Source: Mycobacterium tilburgii (GTDB lineage Bacteria > Actinomycetota > Actinomycetes > Mycobacteriales > Mycobacteriaceae). From it: DNA of 64,000 nt. Below are positions 44,346 through 54,864 of the stretch, piece by piece. Below the pieces are notes generated by a model, which saw only the letters and a list, made by a program, of their open reading frames with translations, made no database searches and had not been told where the DNA came from. How positions within the stretch are numbered: position 1 is the stretch's first letter; each line of letters starts with the position of its first letter. The DNA lies in assembly GCF_902168065.1 (NCBI RefSeq), contig NZ_LR655695.1, forward strand, positions 34,319-98,318. The letters are read 5' to 3'. The position numbers were made by a program, and so were the translations under genes.

Positions 44346-44421
44346 CCAGCAAATCGCCGCGGCCCGGCAGCCGCGCTGTGGGCCCGGACGGCGCTGCGCA
44401 CCGATTACGCTGTTCTGCGAC

Positions 44422-45717
44422 ATGAATATTTCGCAGGCGCCCGGCGTGGGCACCCGAGCGGGGCGGGCGTTGGTGTGGTGCCTGTTGTGGCTGCTAGCCG
44501 CCGCGGCGCTCGGCTACACGGCCTGGGGTCTGTTTGCACATACGCCTTATCGCATCGATATCGACATTTACCAAATGGGCGGCCAGACCTGGCTGGACGG
44601 GCGTCCGCTGTACCGCGGGGATGTGTTGTTCCACACACCGATCGGGCTGAATCTGCCGTTCACCTATCCGCCGCTGGCGGCGATCGCGTTCTGCCCGTTC
44701 GCCTGGTTGCACATGCCGGTGGCCAGCGTCGCGATCACCGCGCTGACGCTGGTACTGCTGGTCGTGTCGACGGTGATCGTGCTGACCCGGCTGGACGTGT
44801 GGAACACTTCGGCGCTGCTGCCCGGCCCGGCCTGGCTGCGCCGGTGCTGGTTGGCGGTGCTGATCGTGGCGCCGGCGACGATCTGGTTGGAGCCCATTAA
44901 CTCGAACTTCGCCTTCGGCCAGATCAACGTGGTGCTGATGACGCTGGTGATCGCCGACTGCGTGCCGCGCCGCACGCCGTGGCCGCGCGGACTGTTGCTG
45001 GGGCTGGGCATGGCGCTCAAACTCACCCCCGCGGTGTTCCTGCTTTATTTCCTGGTGCGCCGCGATTTCCGCACCGCGTCGACGGCCGTGATGTCGTTCG
45101 TGGCGGCCACCCTGCTCGGGTTCATCCTGGCCTGGAGCGACTCGTGGGAGTACTGGACGCACACCGTCCACCACACCGACCGGATCGGTTCCGCGGCGCT
45201 GAACACCGACCAGAACATCGCGGGCTCGCTGGCGCGGCTCGGGCTCGGCCAGGACGTGCAGTTCGTGCTCTGGGCCGCCCTTTGCGTGGGCGTGTTGGCG
45301 CTGACGGTGTGGGCGATGCGGCACGTGTTGCAGGCCGGCGAGCCGACGCTGGCGATCGTCTGTGTCGCGTTGTTCGGGTTGATGGTGTCACCGGTGTCGT
45401 GGTCGCACCACTGGGTGTGGGTGCTGCCGACGCTGTTGGTCACGGCGGTCCTGGGCTGGCGACGCCGCAACGTCGCGCTGGCGCTGTTGACTGTCGCCGG
45501 GGTTGCACTGATGACGTGGAAACCGCTCGAGCTGCTGCCCAAACACCACGAGGAGACCGCCAACTGGTGGCGTCAACTGCTCGGCATGTCGTATGTGTGG
45601 TGGGCGCTGACCGTGATCGCGGCGGCGGGACTCACCGTGACTGCCCGGGCGGCCACGCGAGACCCGCTGGCACGCACCGATTCCGACGTCGGCCGTCCGC
45701 TGAACGTCGTCGGTTAG
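44422..45717 (+). CDS. alpha-(1->2)-mannosyltransferase, GT87 family (Rv2181-like)
   Basis: 431 residues from ATG 44422. A polyprenol-phosphate-mannose-dependent membrane enzyme that in Mtb adds alpha-1,2 mannose branches and caps to lipomannan/lipoarabinomannan. About ten membrane helices. The GT-C catalytic Asp pair is in [15 protein letters not shown] (first loop), with [26 protein letters not shown] and [19 protein letters not shown] typical of the family. Its stop overlaps the acyltransferase gene tail to tail. Intact, and the first gene after the scar. Confidence 0.92.
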   Translation: MNISQAPGVGTRAGRALVWCLLWLLAAAALGYTAWGLFAHTPYRIDIDIYQMGGQTWLDGRPLYRGDVLFHTPIGLNLPFTYPPLAAIAFCPFAWLHMPVASVAITALTLVLLVVSTVIVLTRLDVWNTSALLPGPAWLRRCWLAVLIVAPATIWLEPINSNFAFGQINVVLMTLVIADCVPRRTPWPRGLLLGLGMALKLTPAVFLLYFLVRRDFRTASTAVMSFVAATLLGFILAWSDSWEYWTHTVHHTDRIGSAALNTDQNIAGSLARLGLGQDVQFVLWAALCVGVLALTVWAMRHVLQAGEPTLAIVCVALFGLMVSPVSWSHHWVWVLPTLLVTAVLGWRRRNVALALLTVAGVALMTWKPLELLPKHHEETANWWRQLLGMSYVWWALTVIAAAGLTVTARAATRDPLARTDSDVGRPLNVVG

Positions 45718-46442
45718 CCGGCAGCGGTTTCCGGGATTCGAGTGGCCTCGTCGGTCGCGCCGGCCGCATCCTTGCCGCGATTTTTGACGGTCGCGGCGTA
45801 GACGTCGACGTATTCCTGGCCGGAGAGCTGCATGAGTTCGTAGATGACCTCGTCGGCGACGGCGCGCTCGATGAAGCGGTTACCGGCCAGCCCCTCGAAT
45901 CGGGAGAAATCCATCGGCTTGCCGAACCGGACGGTCACCTTGCCGAAGCGCAGCATCGTGGTTCCGGGCGGGTTGACGACGTTGGTGCCGATCATCGCGA
46001 CCGGAATGACTGGAACACCGGTCTGCAGCGCCAACCGTGCCAGGCCGGTCTTGCCCTTGTACAGCCTGCCGTCGGGCGAGCGGGTGCCCTCGGGGTACAT
46101 GCCCAGCAGCTTGCCGGAGGCCAGCACCCGCTCGGCGGTGTCCAGCGCGGCCTGCGCGGCGTCGGCGTTGCTGCGGTCGATCGGCACCTGGCCGACGGCG
46201 GTGAAGAACCAGCGGCTGAACCAGCCCTTGATGCCGGTGGCGGTGAAATATTCGGACTTGGCCAGGAAGGTGATTCGCCGTCGCACCACCAGCGGCAGGA
46301 AGAAGCTGTCCATCACGGCCAGATGATTACTGGCCAGTATCACCGGGCCCGAACTTGGAACATAGTGCAGGCCTTCGACTTTCGGGCGACCAAGAATCTG
46401 CAGCAGCGGGCCGAGGATGTACTTGAATAGCCAGTACCACAT
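45714..46442 (-). CDS. 1-acyl-sn-glycerol-3-phosphate acyltransferase (PlsC family)
   Basis: 242 residues from ATG 46442 ([19 protein letters not shown]). The acyltransferase motif NHLAVMD (HX4D), the glycerol-phosphate-binding [19 protein letters not shown] and [11 protein letters not shown] are all present, preceded by an N-terminal hydrophobic segment. Corresponds to Mtb Rv2182c. It supplies phosphatidic acid for phospholipids or acylates a related acceptor; the exact substrate is not shown by sequence. Confidence 0.92.
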   Translation of the reverse strand: MWYWLFKYILGPLLQILGRPKVEGLHYVPSSGPVILASNHLAVMDSFFLPLVVRRRITFLAKSEYFTATGIKGWFSRWFFTAVGQVPIDRSNADAAQAALDTAERVLASGKLLGMYPEGTRSPDGRLYKGKTGLARLALQTGVPVIPVAMIGTNVVNPPGTTMLRFGKVTVRFGKPMDFSRFEGLAGNRFIERAVADEVIYELMQLSGQEYVDVYAATVKNRGKDAAGATDEATRIPETAAG

Positions 46443-46529
46443 GGCCCCTCCCTCTCGCCCGCACCCGCCGGTGTTCTGCGCCAACTGTACCCATCCCCGA
46501 CGCAACCGACCACATTCAGCCGGTGGCGA

Positions 46530-46928
46530 TCACTCCTCGATGGTGACCGGGATGGGTTGATACCGGCTGCGCCCCTCGGTGTCGGCCGCGTTGTCGCCGT
46601 TGGGTGATTCGCTTGCCGTGCCGCCGCCGGGCGGGTCATCATCCGGTGGCGGCGTAGCGGACCGGTCGATGTCGTTGACGATCGCGCGAATGACCTCCAA
46701 CAGGGCGAAGCTGTGGTCGGCGATGAAGGTCAGCAACGGGTGCTGATCGCCGGTGGCCAGGGCGGCTAGCGCGCACATCGGACACCAGATCTGTTGGCAC
46801 TTGCCGGTTCCGGGTCCGTTGCCGGCCGTCATCGTCGCCGCCATCCGCACGGCGGGGTCGATGCCGTCCAGAATCGCCTGAGCCAGCCGGCGCAGTTCGG
46901 GCCCGAGCTCGGAACGCGGCGTCGTCAC
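46530..46928 (-). CDS. conserved hypothetical protein (Rv2183c-like)
   Basis: 132 residues from GTG 46928, overlapping the stop of the ATPase gene (GTGA). It has a Cys pair pattern GKCQQIWCPMCALAALATGD that could bind a metal, a helical middle (HSFALLEVIRAIVNDID) and a Pro/Asp/Gly-rich tail. It is coupled to the ArsA-like ATPase and conserved in this order in mycobacteria. Function unknown. Confidence 0.85.
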   Translation of the reverse strand: MTTPRSELGPELRRLAQAILDGIDPAVRMAATMTAGNGPGTGKCQQIWCPMCALAALATGDQHPLLTFIADHSFALLEVIRAIVNDIDRSATPPPDDDPPGGGTASESPNGDNAADTEGRSRYQPIPVTIEE

Positions 46929-48184
46929 TTGGGCCACACCTCCGGATCTGGTCGAAATCGCACTGTCAGCTCCCCACCGCGCAAATGCGCGTCCTGCACG
47001 GTACACCGGCGCAACACGGACGCCAACCGCACCCTGCGCCGCATACCGCCGGCGCTGATTATCAGGTCGTCATCCACCCGGCCCAGCGACAGCGATCCGG
47101 GGTCGAGCTGGGGCAACGTTAACCGCATACTGTAGATCGCCCCAAGGCCCGTCCCGGATTCGAGATCCACAATAGGGCGCAGCGGCCCCGGCGGAGCCGC
47201 TCCATGCCGAAGACGGGCGCTGTCGAGCAAGCCGCTGAGCGCCTTGGGTCCGATCGGTTCACCCGCCAGCAGCGGCGTCATCACCAGCGCGACGTCGCCG
47301 ATGGTGGCGTCGAGCTCGTCGAGCACCGCCCGCTGCTCCGAGATGCGTTCGCCATACCAGTAGAAGGCCGGGTGCTCGGGCAGGTTCCAGTACTCGTAGG
47401 ACTCGTCCTCCACCAGCACCCGGTTGGTGATCAGCTCCTCGACGCGGACTCCCATCAGTGCCAGCGAACCCAGCGTGCGGACCGCCTCGGCCGCCACCAC
47501 CCGTTCGGGTGTCAGCACCAGGTGCGCGCCGACACGATCGCCGTCGGTCAGCAGCGCGCTCAGCGCCTCGACACTGCTGCTAATACGCTCGATCAGTTCG
47601 ACCACGGCGGCCGACCGCGGGTCGTCGGCGGTGATCGACAGCCGGCGGTGTCGCGGCCAGGCTCGTTCCACGTAGAGCCCGAAGGTGGCGGGCAGGGTGA
47701 GCATCCGCAATGCGTCCGCGGTCGAGGCGCAGTCGACGACGACGCGATCCCAGCTCCCGGACGCCGCCAACTCACCGACCGCGTACAGGCCCAGCACTTC
47801 CTGGATGCCCGGCAGCGCCGAGAGTTCCTCGGGGGCAATGCTACTCAGCTCGGAGTCGGGGAAGCGCCGGTCCAGCGCGGTGACCACTTCCACCCAGCGG
47901 GCCTCCAGCAGTGCCAGGGTGTCCAGGGCCATCGCGTCGAGTGTCCCGCCGCCCGGCTGGGTATCGAGGTCGGCGAGCACCCGGACCGGCTCGCCGCGAC
48001 CGCTCGGCAGAACCGGTACGCCGAGCACGTCGCCGATTGAGTGCGCCTGGTCGGTGGACACCACCAGCACGCGTCGCCCCTCGATCGTGTCGGTGACCGC
48101 GGTGGCCGCGGCGAGGGTGGATTTTCCTACGCCACCCTTGCCGACGAAGAGACTGATCCGGCATGCGGACGAAAAAGTGGACAC
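46925..48184 (-). CDS. ArsA/GET3-like ATPase
   Basis: 419 residues from GTG 48184. Deviant Walker A SLFVGKGGVGKSTLAAATA near the N-terminus, switch-like VLVVSTDQAHSIGDVLGVP and a Walker B-like VVVDCASTADALRML. Longer than Mtb Rv2184c as I remember it (about 380). Arsenite-binding cysteines are not evident, so a targeting or regulatory ATPase is more likely than an arsenic pump. Middle gene of a minus-strand group with the Rv2183c- and Rv2185c-like proteins. Confidence 0.88.
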   Translation of the reverse strand: MSTFSSACRISLFVGKGGVGKSTLAAATAVTDTIEGRRVLVVSTDQAHSIGDVLGVPVLPSGRGEPVRVLADLDTQPGGGTLDAMALDTLALLEARWVEVVTALDRRFPDSELSSIAPEELSALPGIQEVLGLYAVGELAASGSWDRVVVDCASTADALRMLTLPATFGLYVERAWPRHRRLSITADDPRSAAVVELIERISSSVEALSALLTDGDRVGAHLVLTPERVVAAEAVRTLGSLALMGVRVEELITNRVLVEDESYEYWNLPEHPAFYWYGERISEQRAVLDELDATIGDVALVMTPLLAGEPIGPKALSGLLDSARLRHGAAPPGPLRPIVDLESGTGLGAIYSMRLTLPQLDPGSLSLGRVDDDLIISAGGMRRRVRLASVLRRCTVQDAHLRGGELTVRFRPDPEVWPK

Positions 48185-48206
48185 GGCAGGGCCGTAGGGA
48201 TCGGAC

Positions 48207-48644
48207 TCACTCAGCCTCGACTCGTTTCTTCAGATCCTTCAAGGCGGTGTCGGTCAGCCTGCGCTCGGCCTTGCGCTTTAGCAACCCGATCATCGGGATC
48301 GCCAGGTCGACCGCGAGTTCGTAGGTTACATCGGTGCCAGAACCCTTGGCCGCCAAGCGATATGAGCCTTCGAGTGAGCGCAACAACGAGCTGGAGACCA
48401 GGGTCCAGCTCAACGATTTGTGATCGGCCGACCATTGGTAGGACATCACCATGGTATCCCTGATGAAGCCGGCGTCTATCACGAATCGGACCGTCTTCGG
48501 ATAGCCGTCGGCGCCGCGCTCCTGCACTTCGGCTTCCTTGTATTCCGAGATCCACTCCGGGTACGAATCGATGTCGGCGATCACCTCCAGTACTGTGTCC
48601 GGATCCGCCTCGATGTGAATGGTCTGGGTCGTCTTCTCCGCCAC
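48207..48644 (-). CDS. START/polyketide cyclase-like protein (Rv2185c/TB16.3-like)
   Basis: 145 residues from GTG 48644 (VAEKTTQTIHIEADPDTVL). Single SRPBCC-fold domain: ADIDSYPEWISEYKEAEVQ, then TVRFVIDAGFIRDTMVMSY and GSGTDVTYELAVDLAIPMI with a helical end. Such domains bind lipids or other hydrophobic ligands; the ligand is unknown. An adjacent paralogue of the same fold follows. Confidence 0.92.
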   Translation of the reverse strand: MAEKTTQTIHIEADPDTVLEVIADIDSYPEWISEYKEAEVQERGADGYPKTVRFVIDAGFIRDTMVMSYQWSADHKSLSWTLVSSSLLRSLEGSYRLAAKGSGTDVTYELAVDLAIPMIGLLKRKAERRLTDTALKDLKKRVEAE

Positions 48645-48745
48645 TTGGCCGATGCCCTCTCTCCCGTCGACTGGGTCCCGTTCCCGGTCACCTCCGGGAG
48701 TACCCCGCTTGGGACCGAAGGTACTCCGTGTCAACCGTGACGCGG

Positions 48746-49180
48746 CTAAGCTACCGGAGAAACACCGACCGGACGCGACTGTTCCAGCGTCGTCTTGACC
48801 TCGAAAGCCATTTTCTTGCCTGCGACCCGGCGGCGGTGCGTCATCTTTGCCAGGTTCAGTTTGGCCAGTTCGTGGGCCGCCACTCCTGTCGGCTCGGCGT
48901 GCAGGAAGTAGTGCAGCACCACGCCGTCCAGCGACGGCTCCAGCCAGATTTCCATGGTGCCGGTCAACGCTCCGGTGACCGACCAGCGGATGCCCTTCTC
49001 GGCCCGGTCCTCGACGACCTGCAGTCGCAGATCGGGCCACCACCACCGCCACTGCGACCGGTCGGTCACCGCGGCGCCGACCCGGGCGCCGTCGGCGGCG
49101 ATATAGGTCTGGTCCGCGATCTGGATGCTGTGCATCGTGTCAGCTTCACACATCACTGACAGCGGGGCGTCATCGGTCAT
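48746..49180 (-). CDS. conserved SRPBCC-like protein (Rv2186c-like)
   Basis: 144 residues from ATG 49180 (MTDDAPLSVMCEADTMHSI). Contains SQWRWWWPDLRLQVVEDRA, KGIRWSVTGALTGTMEIWL and VVLHYFLHAEPTGVAAHEL, again a START-like ligand-binding fold. It lies just upstream of the Rv2185c-like gene on the same strand and is divergent from fadD15. Function unknown. A conserved pair of such proteins next to fadD15 suggests lipid handling, which is inference. Confidence 0.85.
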   Translation of the reverse strand: MTDDAPLSVMCEADTMHSIQIADQTYIAADGARVGAAVTDRSQWRWWWPDLRLQVVEDRAEKGIRWSVTGALTGTMEIWLEPSLDGVVLHYFLHAEPTGVAAHELAKLNLAKMTHRRRVAGKKMAFEVKTTLEQSRPVGVSPVA

Positions 49181-49303
49181 CGGCCGAGCGTTCCCGGCAA
49201 TCGCTAGGCCGACCCGGCCACCACTGCCGGGCTGCGCGAATCCCGCGATTAGTGTGAGTGACAGCAAGCCCGGCCACCGGTCACTAGGTCATCGAGGTCA
49301 ACA

Positions 49304-51106
49304 GTGCGTGAGTACAGCGTTCCCGCCCGCTTCACCGTCGGCGAGCAGGAAAACATCGCGGCCATGCTCTTCGAGCACGAGCGCGACGACCCCATCTTTG
49401 TCATCTACCAGCGCCTGGTCGACGGCGTGTGGACCGACGTCACGTGCGCCCAGGCCGCCGAGCAGGTCCGTTCGGCGGCGTTGGGTCTGATCGCGCTGGG
49501 CGTGCAGGCCGGGGACCGGGTGTCCATCTTCTCCGCCACCCGCTACGAGTGGGCGATCCTGGACCTGGCCATCCTGGCCATCGGCGGCGTCACCGTCCCG
49601 ATCTACGAGACCTCGTCGGCCGAACAGGTGCGCTGGGTGCTGCAAGACTCGGAAGCCGTCGTGGCATTCGCCGAGACCGACGCGCACACCGCGATCGTCA
49701 CCGAGCTCACCGGCGAACTTCCGGCCCTGCGCCGGGTGCTGCACATCGACGGTTCCGGCCCCAAGGCGCTTGATCAGCTCGTCGAGGTCGGCGCGGAGGT
49801 GGACCCGGCCGAGTTGACCGCCCGGCAGAGTGCGCTGCGCTCCGCGGACCCCGCGACCCTGATCTACACGTCGGGAACCACGGGGCGGCCCAAGGGATGT
49901 CAACTCACTCACGCCAACCTGCTGTACGAGATCAAGGGCGCCAAGGAGTGCCTGCCCACGCTGCTGCACGAGGGGCAGCGGCTTTTGATCTTTTTGCCGC
50001 TGGCCCACGTGCTAGCCCGGGCGCTGACGCTGTCGGCGTGCGCCAACAAGGTGACCGTCGGCTTCACCAGCGACATCAAGAACCTGCTGCCGATGTTCGC
50101 GGTGTTCAAGCCGACGGTCGTGGTGTCAGTGCCGCGGGTGTTCGAGAAGGTGTACAACACCGCCGCGCAGAACGCCGCCAACGACGGCAAGGGGCCGATC
50201 TTCGCCCGCGCGGTGCAGACCGCGGTCGACTGGAGCGAGGCGTACGACCACGGCGGTCCCGGGTTGCTGCTGCGCGCCAAGCATGCGCTGTTCGAGCGAC
50301 TAGTCTATCACAAGCTGCGCGCGGCCCTCGGCGGCGATTGCCACGCGTCGGTCTCCGGGGGAGCGCCGCTGGGCAGGCGGCTGGGGCACTTCTACCGAGG
50401 TGTGGGCCTGACCATCCACGAGGGCTACGGCCTGACCGAGACCAGTGCGGCGATCACGGTCAACCAGGTCGGCAGGGTCAAGATCGGGACCGTCGGAACA
50501 CTGTTGCCGGGCAACAGCATGCGCATCGCCGACGACGGTGAGCTGCTAGTGCGCGGCGGCGTGGTGTTCAGCGGCTACTGGCGCAACGAGCGGGCCACCG
50601 CCGAGGCGTTCACCGACGGCTGGTTCAAGACCGGCGATCTGGGCTCGCTGGACGAGGACGGCTTTTTGAAGATCACCGGGCGCAAGAAGGAGATCATCGT
50701 CACCGCCAGCGGCAAGAACGTCGCCCCCGCCGTGGTGGAGGATCAGCTCCGGGCACATCCGCTGATCAGCCAGGTACTGGCGGTCGGGGACGCCAAACCC
50801 TTTGTGGGAGCACTGATTACGATCGATTCCGAAGCGTTCGAGGGTTGGAAGGAACGTAACAGCAAACCCGGGAGTGCGTCGGTAGGCGACCTGGCCACCG
50901 ACCCCGATCTGGTCGCCGAAATCGACACCGCGGTCAAGCAGGCCAACTTGGCGGTGTCGAATGCCGAGGCGATCCGCAAGTTCCGGATCCTGCCGGTCGA
51001 CTTCACCGAGGACACCGGTGAGCTGACGCCGACAATGAAGGTGAAGCGCAACGTGGTGGCCGAGAAGTTCGCCTCCGACATCGAAGCGATCTACGAGAAG
51101 AAGTAG
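49304..51106 (+). CDS. fadD15: long-chain fatty-acid-CoA ligase
   Basis: 600 residues from GTG 49304. ANL-family AMP-forming ligase: ATP loop [29 protein letters not shown] A5 motif ([17 protein letters not shown]), A7 [14 protein letters not shown] and A10 [19 protein letters not shown]. The C-terminal lysine region is [17 protein letters not shown]. It activates fatty acids to acyl-CoA. Intact and converges with pimB'. Confidence 0.95.
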   Translation: MREYSVPARFTVGEQENIAAMLFEHERDDPIFVIYQRLVDGVWTDVTCAQAAEQVRSAALGLIALGVQAGDRVSIFSATRYEWAILDLAILAIGGVTVPIYETSSAEQVRWVLQDSEAVVAFAETDAHTAIVTELTGELPALRRVLHIDGSGPKALDQLVEVGAEVDPAELTARQSALRSADPATLIYTSGTTGRPKGCQLTHANLLYEIKGAKECLPTLLHEGQRLLIFLPLAHVLARALTLSACANKVTVGFTSDIKNLLPMFAVFKPTVVVSVPRVFEKVYNTAAQNAANDGKGPIFARAVQTAVDWSEAYDHGGPGLLLRAKHALFERLVYHKLRAALGGDCHASVSGGAPLGRRLGHFYRGVGLTIHEGYGLTETSAAITVNQVGRVKIGTVGTLLPGNSMRIADDGELLVRGGVVFSGYWRNERATAEAFTDGWFKTGDLGSLDEDGFLKITGRKKEIIVTASGKNVAPAVVEDQLRAHPLISQVLAVGDAKPFVGALITIDSEAFEGWKERNSKPGSASVGDLATDPDLVAEIDTAVKQANLAVSNAEAIRKFRILPVDFTEDTGELTPTMKVKRNVVAEKFASDIEAIYEKK

Positions 51107-52269
51107 CGCCTGGCCACGCCGTTCGGCCACAGCGGCGGGGTCAGCAACTCGCCCAGCCGGGGGGCCAGGAAGTCCCAGCGCCACTGCGAGGTCACCCACT
51201 CGCGTCCAGCCTCGCCCATCGCCGCGGCCCGGTCCCGGTCAGCCAGCAACTCGGTGACCGCTGCGCCGACCTCGGCGACGGAGTGACCGTCGACGACGAA
51301 TCCGTTCTTGGTGTGCCGCACGGCTTCCGGGGCTCCGCCCGAGTCGCCGGCAACCACCGGCACGCCGGTCGCCGAGGCCTCCAGAAAGACGATGCCCAGG
51401 CCCTCGACGTCCATCCCGGCGCCACGGGTGCGACATGGCATCGCGAACACGTCGGCCAGCGCGTAGTGGGCGGGCAGCTCGGCTGCGGGCACCCCGCCGG
51501 TGAAGGTCACGTGGTCGGCTACGCCGGTGTTCCGCGCGAGCCTGCGCAGTGTGTCCAGATACGGTCCGGTGCCGACTATGACCAGCGCGGCTCCCTCGAC
51601 GCGTTTCCGGATCGACGGTAGCGCCTTGATCAGGATGTCCTGGCCCTTGCGCGGCACCAGCCGGGACAGGCACACCACGGTGGGCCGCTCCCCCAGCCCG
51701 TAGCGGGTGCGCAGCTCGTCGCGGCCGGCGGGGTCGGGCCGGAACCGATCGGTATCGACACCCGACGGCAGGTATTCTAGCGAGGCCGCGGGACCGAATG
51801 CCGTCGCAAACCGCGACCGCGTGTAGCGGCTGACAAACGTCACCACGTCGGAGTCATTGCCGATGCGGCGCAACACCTGTCGGGCGACCGGAAGCATCGA
51901 CCAGCCCACCTCGTGGCCGTGCGTGCTGGCCAGCACGCGGGTCGCGCCGGCCTGCCGGGCGCGCGCAGCCAGCAACGCCAGCGGTGCCGCCGCGCCGAAC
52001 CACACGGTGTCGATGCCGTGCTCGGCGATCAGCCGGCGCATCCGGGTGTCGACCGCTGGCCCGGGCAGCATCAGCGTGCCGGGATGACGCACCACGCGGT
52101 AGCCCGCCGCGGCGGCGTCGAAGGCGTCGGCGCCCTTCCACTGCGGCGCGTAGACCAGCACCGAGTGCGATCCGGTGCCGGCCAGCCGGGTGACGAAATC
52201 GCACAGGTACGACTGGATACCGCCGCGCCGCGGTGGAAAGTCGTTGGTTACCAGCAGGACCCGGCTCAC
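51091..52269 (-). CDS. pimB': phosphatidyl-myo-inositol monomannoside mannosyltransferase PimB'
   Basis: 392 residues from GTG 52269 ([19 protein letters not shown]); an upstream in-frame GTG at 52278 is possible. GT4 enzyme adding the second mannose to PIM from GDP-mannose at the inner membrane. Motifs: the N-terminal [50 protein letters not shown] and the donor-site [19 protein letters not shown]. The 3' end overlaps fadD15 by 16 bases. Intact. Confidence 0.95.
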   Translation of the reverse strand: MSRVLLVTNDFPPRRGGIQSYLCDFVTRLAGTGSHSVLVYAPQWKGADAFDAAAAGYRVVRHPGTLMLPGPAVDTRMRRLIAEHGIDTVWFGAAAPLALLAARARQAGATRVLASTHGHEVGWSMLPVARQVLRRIGNDSDVVTFVSRYTRSRFATAFGPAASLEYLPSGVDTDRFRPDPAGRDELRTRYGLGERPTVVCLSRLVPRKGQDILIKALPSIRKRVEGAALVIVGTGPYLDTLRRLARNTGVADHVTFTGGVPAAELPAHYALADVFAMPCRTRGAGMDVEGLGIVFLEASATGVPVVAGDSGGAPEAVRHTKNGFVVDGHSVAEVGAAVTELLADRDRAAAMGEAGREWVTSQWRWDFLAPRLGELLTPPLWPNGVARRYFFS

Positions 52270-52304
52270 CTGCGTCACGTTAGCAATCAGGCCGCGGCAC
52301 CCAG

Positions 52305-53161
52305 TCAGTGCTGCCAGCGCGCGAGCAGGCCCGCCGCGTCGACGCCCAGCACGTCGCGCCCGGGCCAGGAACGGGTCGGCCCCGTCACGCCGCAGACCGC
52401 CAGATAGTAGGCCCGCAGCCGCGGCGGGCCGAACAGGTCGGCGACGAACCGCGCGAACCACCAGGCACGGTCGTACGCCAGCGAGCGCTGCGGCCCCGGG
52501 GTGTCCAGTTCGGCGTCCGACGGCAGCTGCCCCGACGATGTCACGCGCGCGTCGGCCGGCGCCGGCGCGGGCGGGCCACGAAGTCGGCCACGCCTTCGGC
52601 CAGCCACCGCGGCGTGTCCAGTGCGGTGTCGGCGCGCGATGCGTAATGAAAAAGCTCGTGCGTCAACACGATTCGCGGCGCCGAGTCGCTCATGCCGGCC
52701 GTACCGGGTGCGAACACGATGCGCTGACCCAGCACCAGCCGGTGCGCGGAATCGATCCGGTCGGCGACGGTCACCACCGCGATGTCGGCCCATTGCGCCG
52801 GCCCGCCACCCCCGGCGGCCGCGCGGAACTGCTCATCGGAGCCGGCGGCCACCACCGAGATGTCGCGCGGCCAGTCGACCCCCCAGAAGGCCTCCACCTT
52901 CTCGACGGCGGCACCGATGTTCGACGAGATCCTGGCGAGCAGGCGATCGGCGGCTGGCCGACCGAGGCTGCGCAGGTGAACGGCACGGTCACCGACGACC
53001 TGTGCGGAGTCCGTTCCGCGGTCGCGCGCATCGAACGGCAGGGCCGCGGCGACGGCGAACTCGCACGCCAGCAGGATTGAGATCCAACGGCGGTGCCGAC
53101 GGACTGGCTGTGGTACGGCTCGCTCAGTAACGGCGCGCGTCGTGGACCGGGCCCGCGGCAT
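52305..53161 (-). pseudogene. HExxH metallopeptidase-like exported protein (Rv2189c-like), frameshifted
   Basis: One frame reads RRWISILLACEFAVAAALP (membrane anchor or signal), FWGVDWPRDISVVAAGSDE and RIVLTHELFHYASRADTAL, a zinc-metallopeptidase-like HELFH followed by WLAEGVADFVA. At about 52570, in a GC repeat, the frame is lost. The C-terminal part, DARVTSSGQLPSDAELDTP and SLAYDRAWWFARFVADLFG to LLARWQH, continues in another frame to 52305. No ATG/GTG start fits the N-terminus; the TTG at 53161 is the only candidate and overlaps the upstream gene. One indel only, so error is possible. Confidence 0.72.
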
Positions 53162-54284
53162 TCATCGGCACCACCCGCACCGGCACGCCGTACGTAGAGG
53201 AATGGATCACCATGCCGTCACCGACGTAGATGCCGCTGTGCGACGCGTCGGAATAGAAGGTCACCACGTCACCGGGCTGCAGGTCCGACAGCGCGACCGG
53301 CTGACCGCCGTTGGCCTGCGCCTGGCTGGAGTGCGGCAACGATATGCCAGCCTGCTGGAACGCCCACATCACCAGGCCCGAGCAGTCGAACCCGCCTGGT
53401 GCAGCGCCACCCCACGAGTACGGCGTACCGACCTGGCTCAGCGCCGCCTGCACGACATTGGCACGGTCACCGCCGGGGCCGCCCGGAGCCATCCCGAGAA
53501 TACCGCCCGGGAACGGCGCCTCACCACCGGGCGCGGGGACACCGGCCAGCGGGGCACCCGGCGGCAGCGCGTCCGGTCCCGGTCCGCCGGGAGCCGGGGC
53601 CGCCGCGGGGATCGGACCCGGGTCGGCGAGCACGGTGCGCTGCTCCGGCGTCAGGGCAACGTACTGCGACTTCACCACGGCGATCTGAACCTGCAGCTGA
53701 CTCTGCTTGGACTGCAGACTGGCCCGCACCGCCGCGGCCTGCTCGGCCGCGCTCTTGGCGTCGGCGGCGGACTTGGCGGATTCCCGCTCGGCCTGGGTGG
53801 CCAGCTCGCCGGTGCGCCGGAACTCGGCCATCTGCGTCCGCATCTGCGTCGCCATTACCCGCTGGACGGCCATTTTGTCGATCAGGCCTTGCGGCGATTG
53901 CGCGGTCAGCATGGCGTCCATGCCGTCGACCCGCCCGCCGATGTAGGTGGCGGCGGCGAGCTTGTTGACGGCGGTCTGGAAGCGGGCCAGCCGGGCTCGC
54001 GCCTTGTCGAAGGCGGCCTGGTCGTCCGTGTGCTTTTTGTCGGCGGCCTGCTGGGCGGCGAGTTTCGCATTGAGATCAAGCTGCGCGCTGTGCATGGCCT
54101 CGGCGGTCCGCTCGGCCTGCCGCGATAATTCATTGAGTTTCGCGACCGCGTCTTCGGCCGGATCGGCTGCCGCATTGGCCACATTGGCAGCACAAATACC
54201 CGCCAAAATCGTTAGGTTTGCCAGCATTCCGATGACTGACTGCGTGAAGACACGCGAAATCGCTTGCGCGAAGGCGAAACTCAA
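53124..54284 (-). CDS. NlpC/P60 peptidoglycan endopeptidase (Rv2190c-like)
   Basis: 386 residues. A signal peptide (LANLTILAGICAANVANAA) leads to a long coiled coil (about residues 40-220; KLNELSRQAERTAEAMHSA, QAAAVRASLQSKQSQLQVQ), a Pro/Gly linker (APAPGGPGPDALPPGAPLA) and a C-terminal NlpC/P60 domain. Catalytic Cys is in GGFDCSGLVMWAFQQAG and His in SDASHSGIYVGDG. It cleaves peptide stems in the wall during division. The frame begins with TTG 54284; an ATG further inside (MLANL) would still keep most of the signal peptide. Intact. Confidence 0.92.
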   Translation of the reverse strand: MSFAFAQAISRVFTQSVIGMLANLTILAGICAANVANAAADPAEDAVAKLNELSRQAERTAEAMHSAQLDLNAKLAAQQAADKKHTDDQAAFDKARARLARFQTAVNKLAAATYIGGRVDGMDAMLTAQSPQGLIDKMAVQRVMATQMRTQMAEFRRTGELATQAERESAKSAADAKSAAEQAAAVRASLQSKQSQLQVQIAVVKSQYVALTPEQRTVLADPGPIPAAAPAPGGPGPDALPPGAPLAGVPAPGGEAPFPGGILGMAPGGPGGDRANVVQAALSQVGTPYSWGGAAPGGFDCSGLVMWAFQQAGISLPHSSQAQANGGQPVALSDLQPGDVVTFYSDASHSGIYVGDGMVIHSSTYGVPVRVVPMNAAGPVHDARRY

Positions 54285-54454
54285 AGTATTGCTTCCTTAA
54301 ACTGCCGTCGACGGTCGAGGTCGAACTGGGTTTAGGTCTCAAACAGGTTACGAAACGATATCGACGTTTGTCCAAACCAGATCGTTAAGAAAATGGAAAG
54401 ATTTCTGTCGAAACTATGTGAACAAGTTGTGTTCCTGGGGTTTGGTATACGGAG

Positions 54455-54711
54455 TTAGGAAGCGACGTCCGATCCATAATGGCGATGGATCGGCACCAAC
54501 CGCAACCGGGGGCCAACCCCGCCTCCGTGAGCACCTCGAGCGCGGCCCGTTCATCTGCAACAAGGTTTCCGGTACCCCGAGTAACACGCTGACCACGCAA
54601 TCCCGACAGCCGGGACCGCGCGCCACACAAGTCGTCGCAGTCGATCACTATCGGTCCTGTGGCCGGTACCGGTGCGGCGCCCGTGCCGTCGTGTGCGCTG
54701 CTCTGGGCCAT
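54455..54711 (-). pseudogene. small Cys-rich conserved actinobacterial protein, frameshifted
   Basis: In the gap between the NlpC/P60 gene and the exonuclease gene, ATG 54711 opens MAQSSAHDGTGAAPVPATG and VIDCDD. One base over the protein continues CVARGPGCRDCVVSVLLGV and PE, back in the first frame comes LVADERAALEVLTEAGL, then shifted LRLVPIHRHYGSDVAS with a stop at 54455-54457. The pieces join to about 85 residues of the CD..C...C..CVV type that I recall as a small conserved actinobacterial protein of unknown function. Three slips. No intact frame of this length is present. 54285-54454 and 54712-54864 hold no other gene that I can support. Confidence 0.6.
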
Positions 54712-54864
54712 CTTGGATCGGTCCTCTCCTCCGGCTAACCAAACCGACTTGCCACACCGAGTCGTGCTGTTCCGAACGCTAACCACGCCGACCGACAACT
54801 TTGGCCGGCCACGTCGCGGCGTGGGTCGGCGCAGCTGTCGGCTCCGCCGCTTAACGTCACGCCC

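Noticed and set aside
44979..46430. 483-codon plus-strand frame overlapping the mannosyltransferase and acyltransferase genes
   Set aside because: It is an alternative frame of the mannosyltransferase running into the antisense of the acyltransferase; no protein-like motifs.
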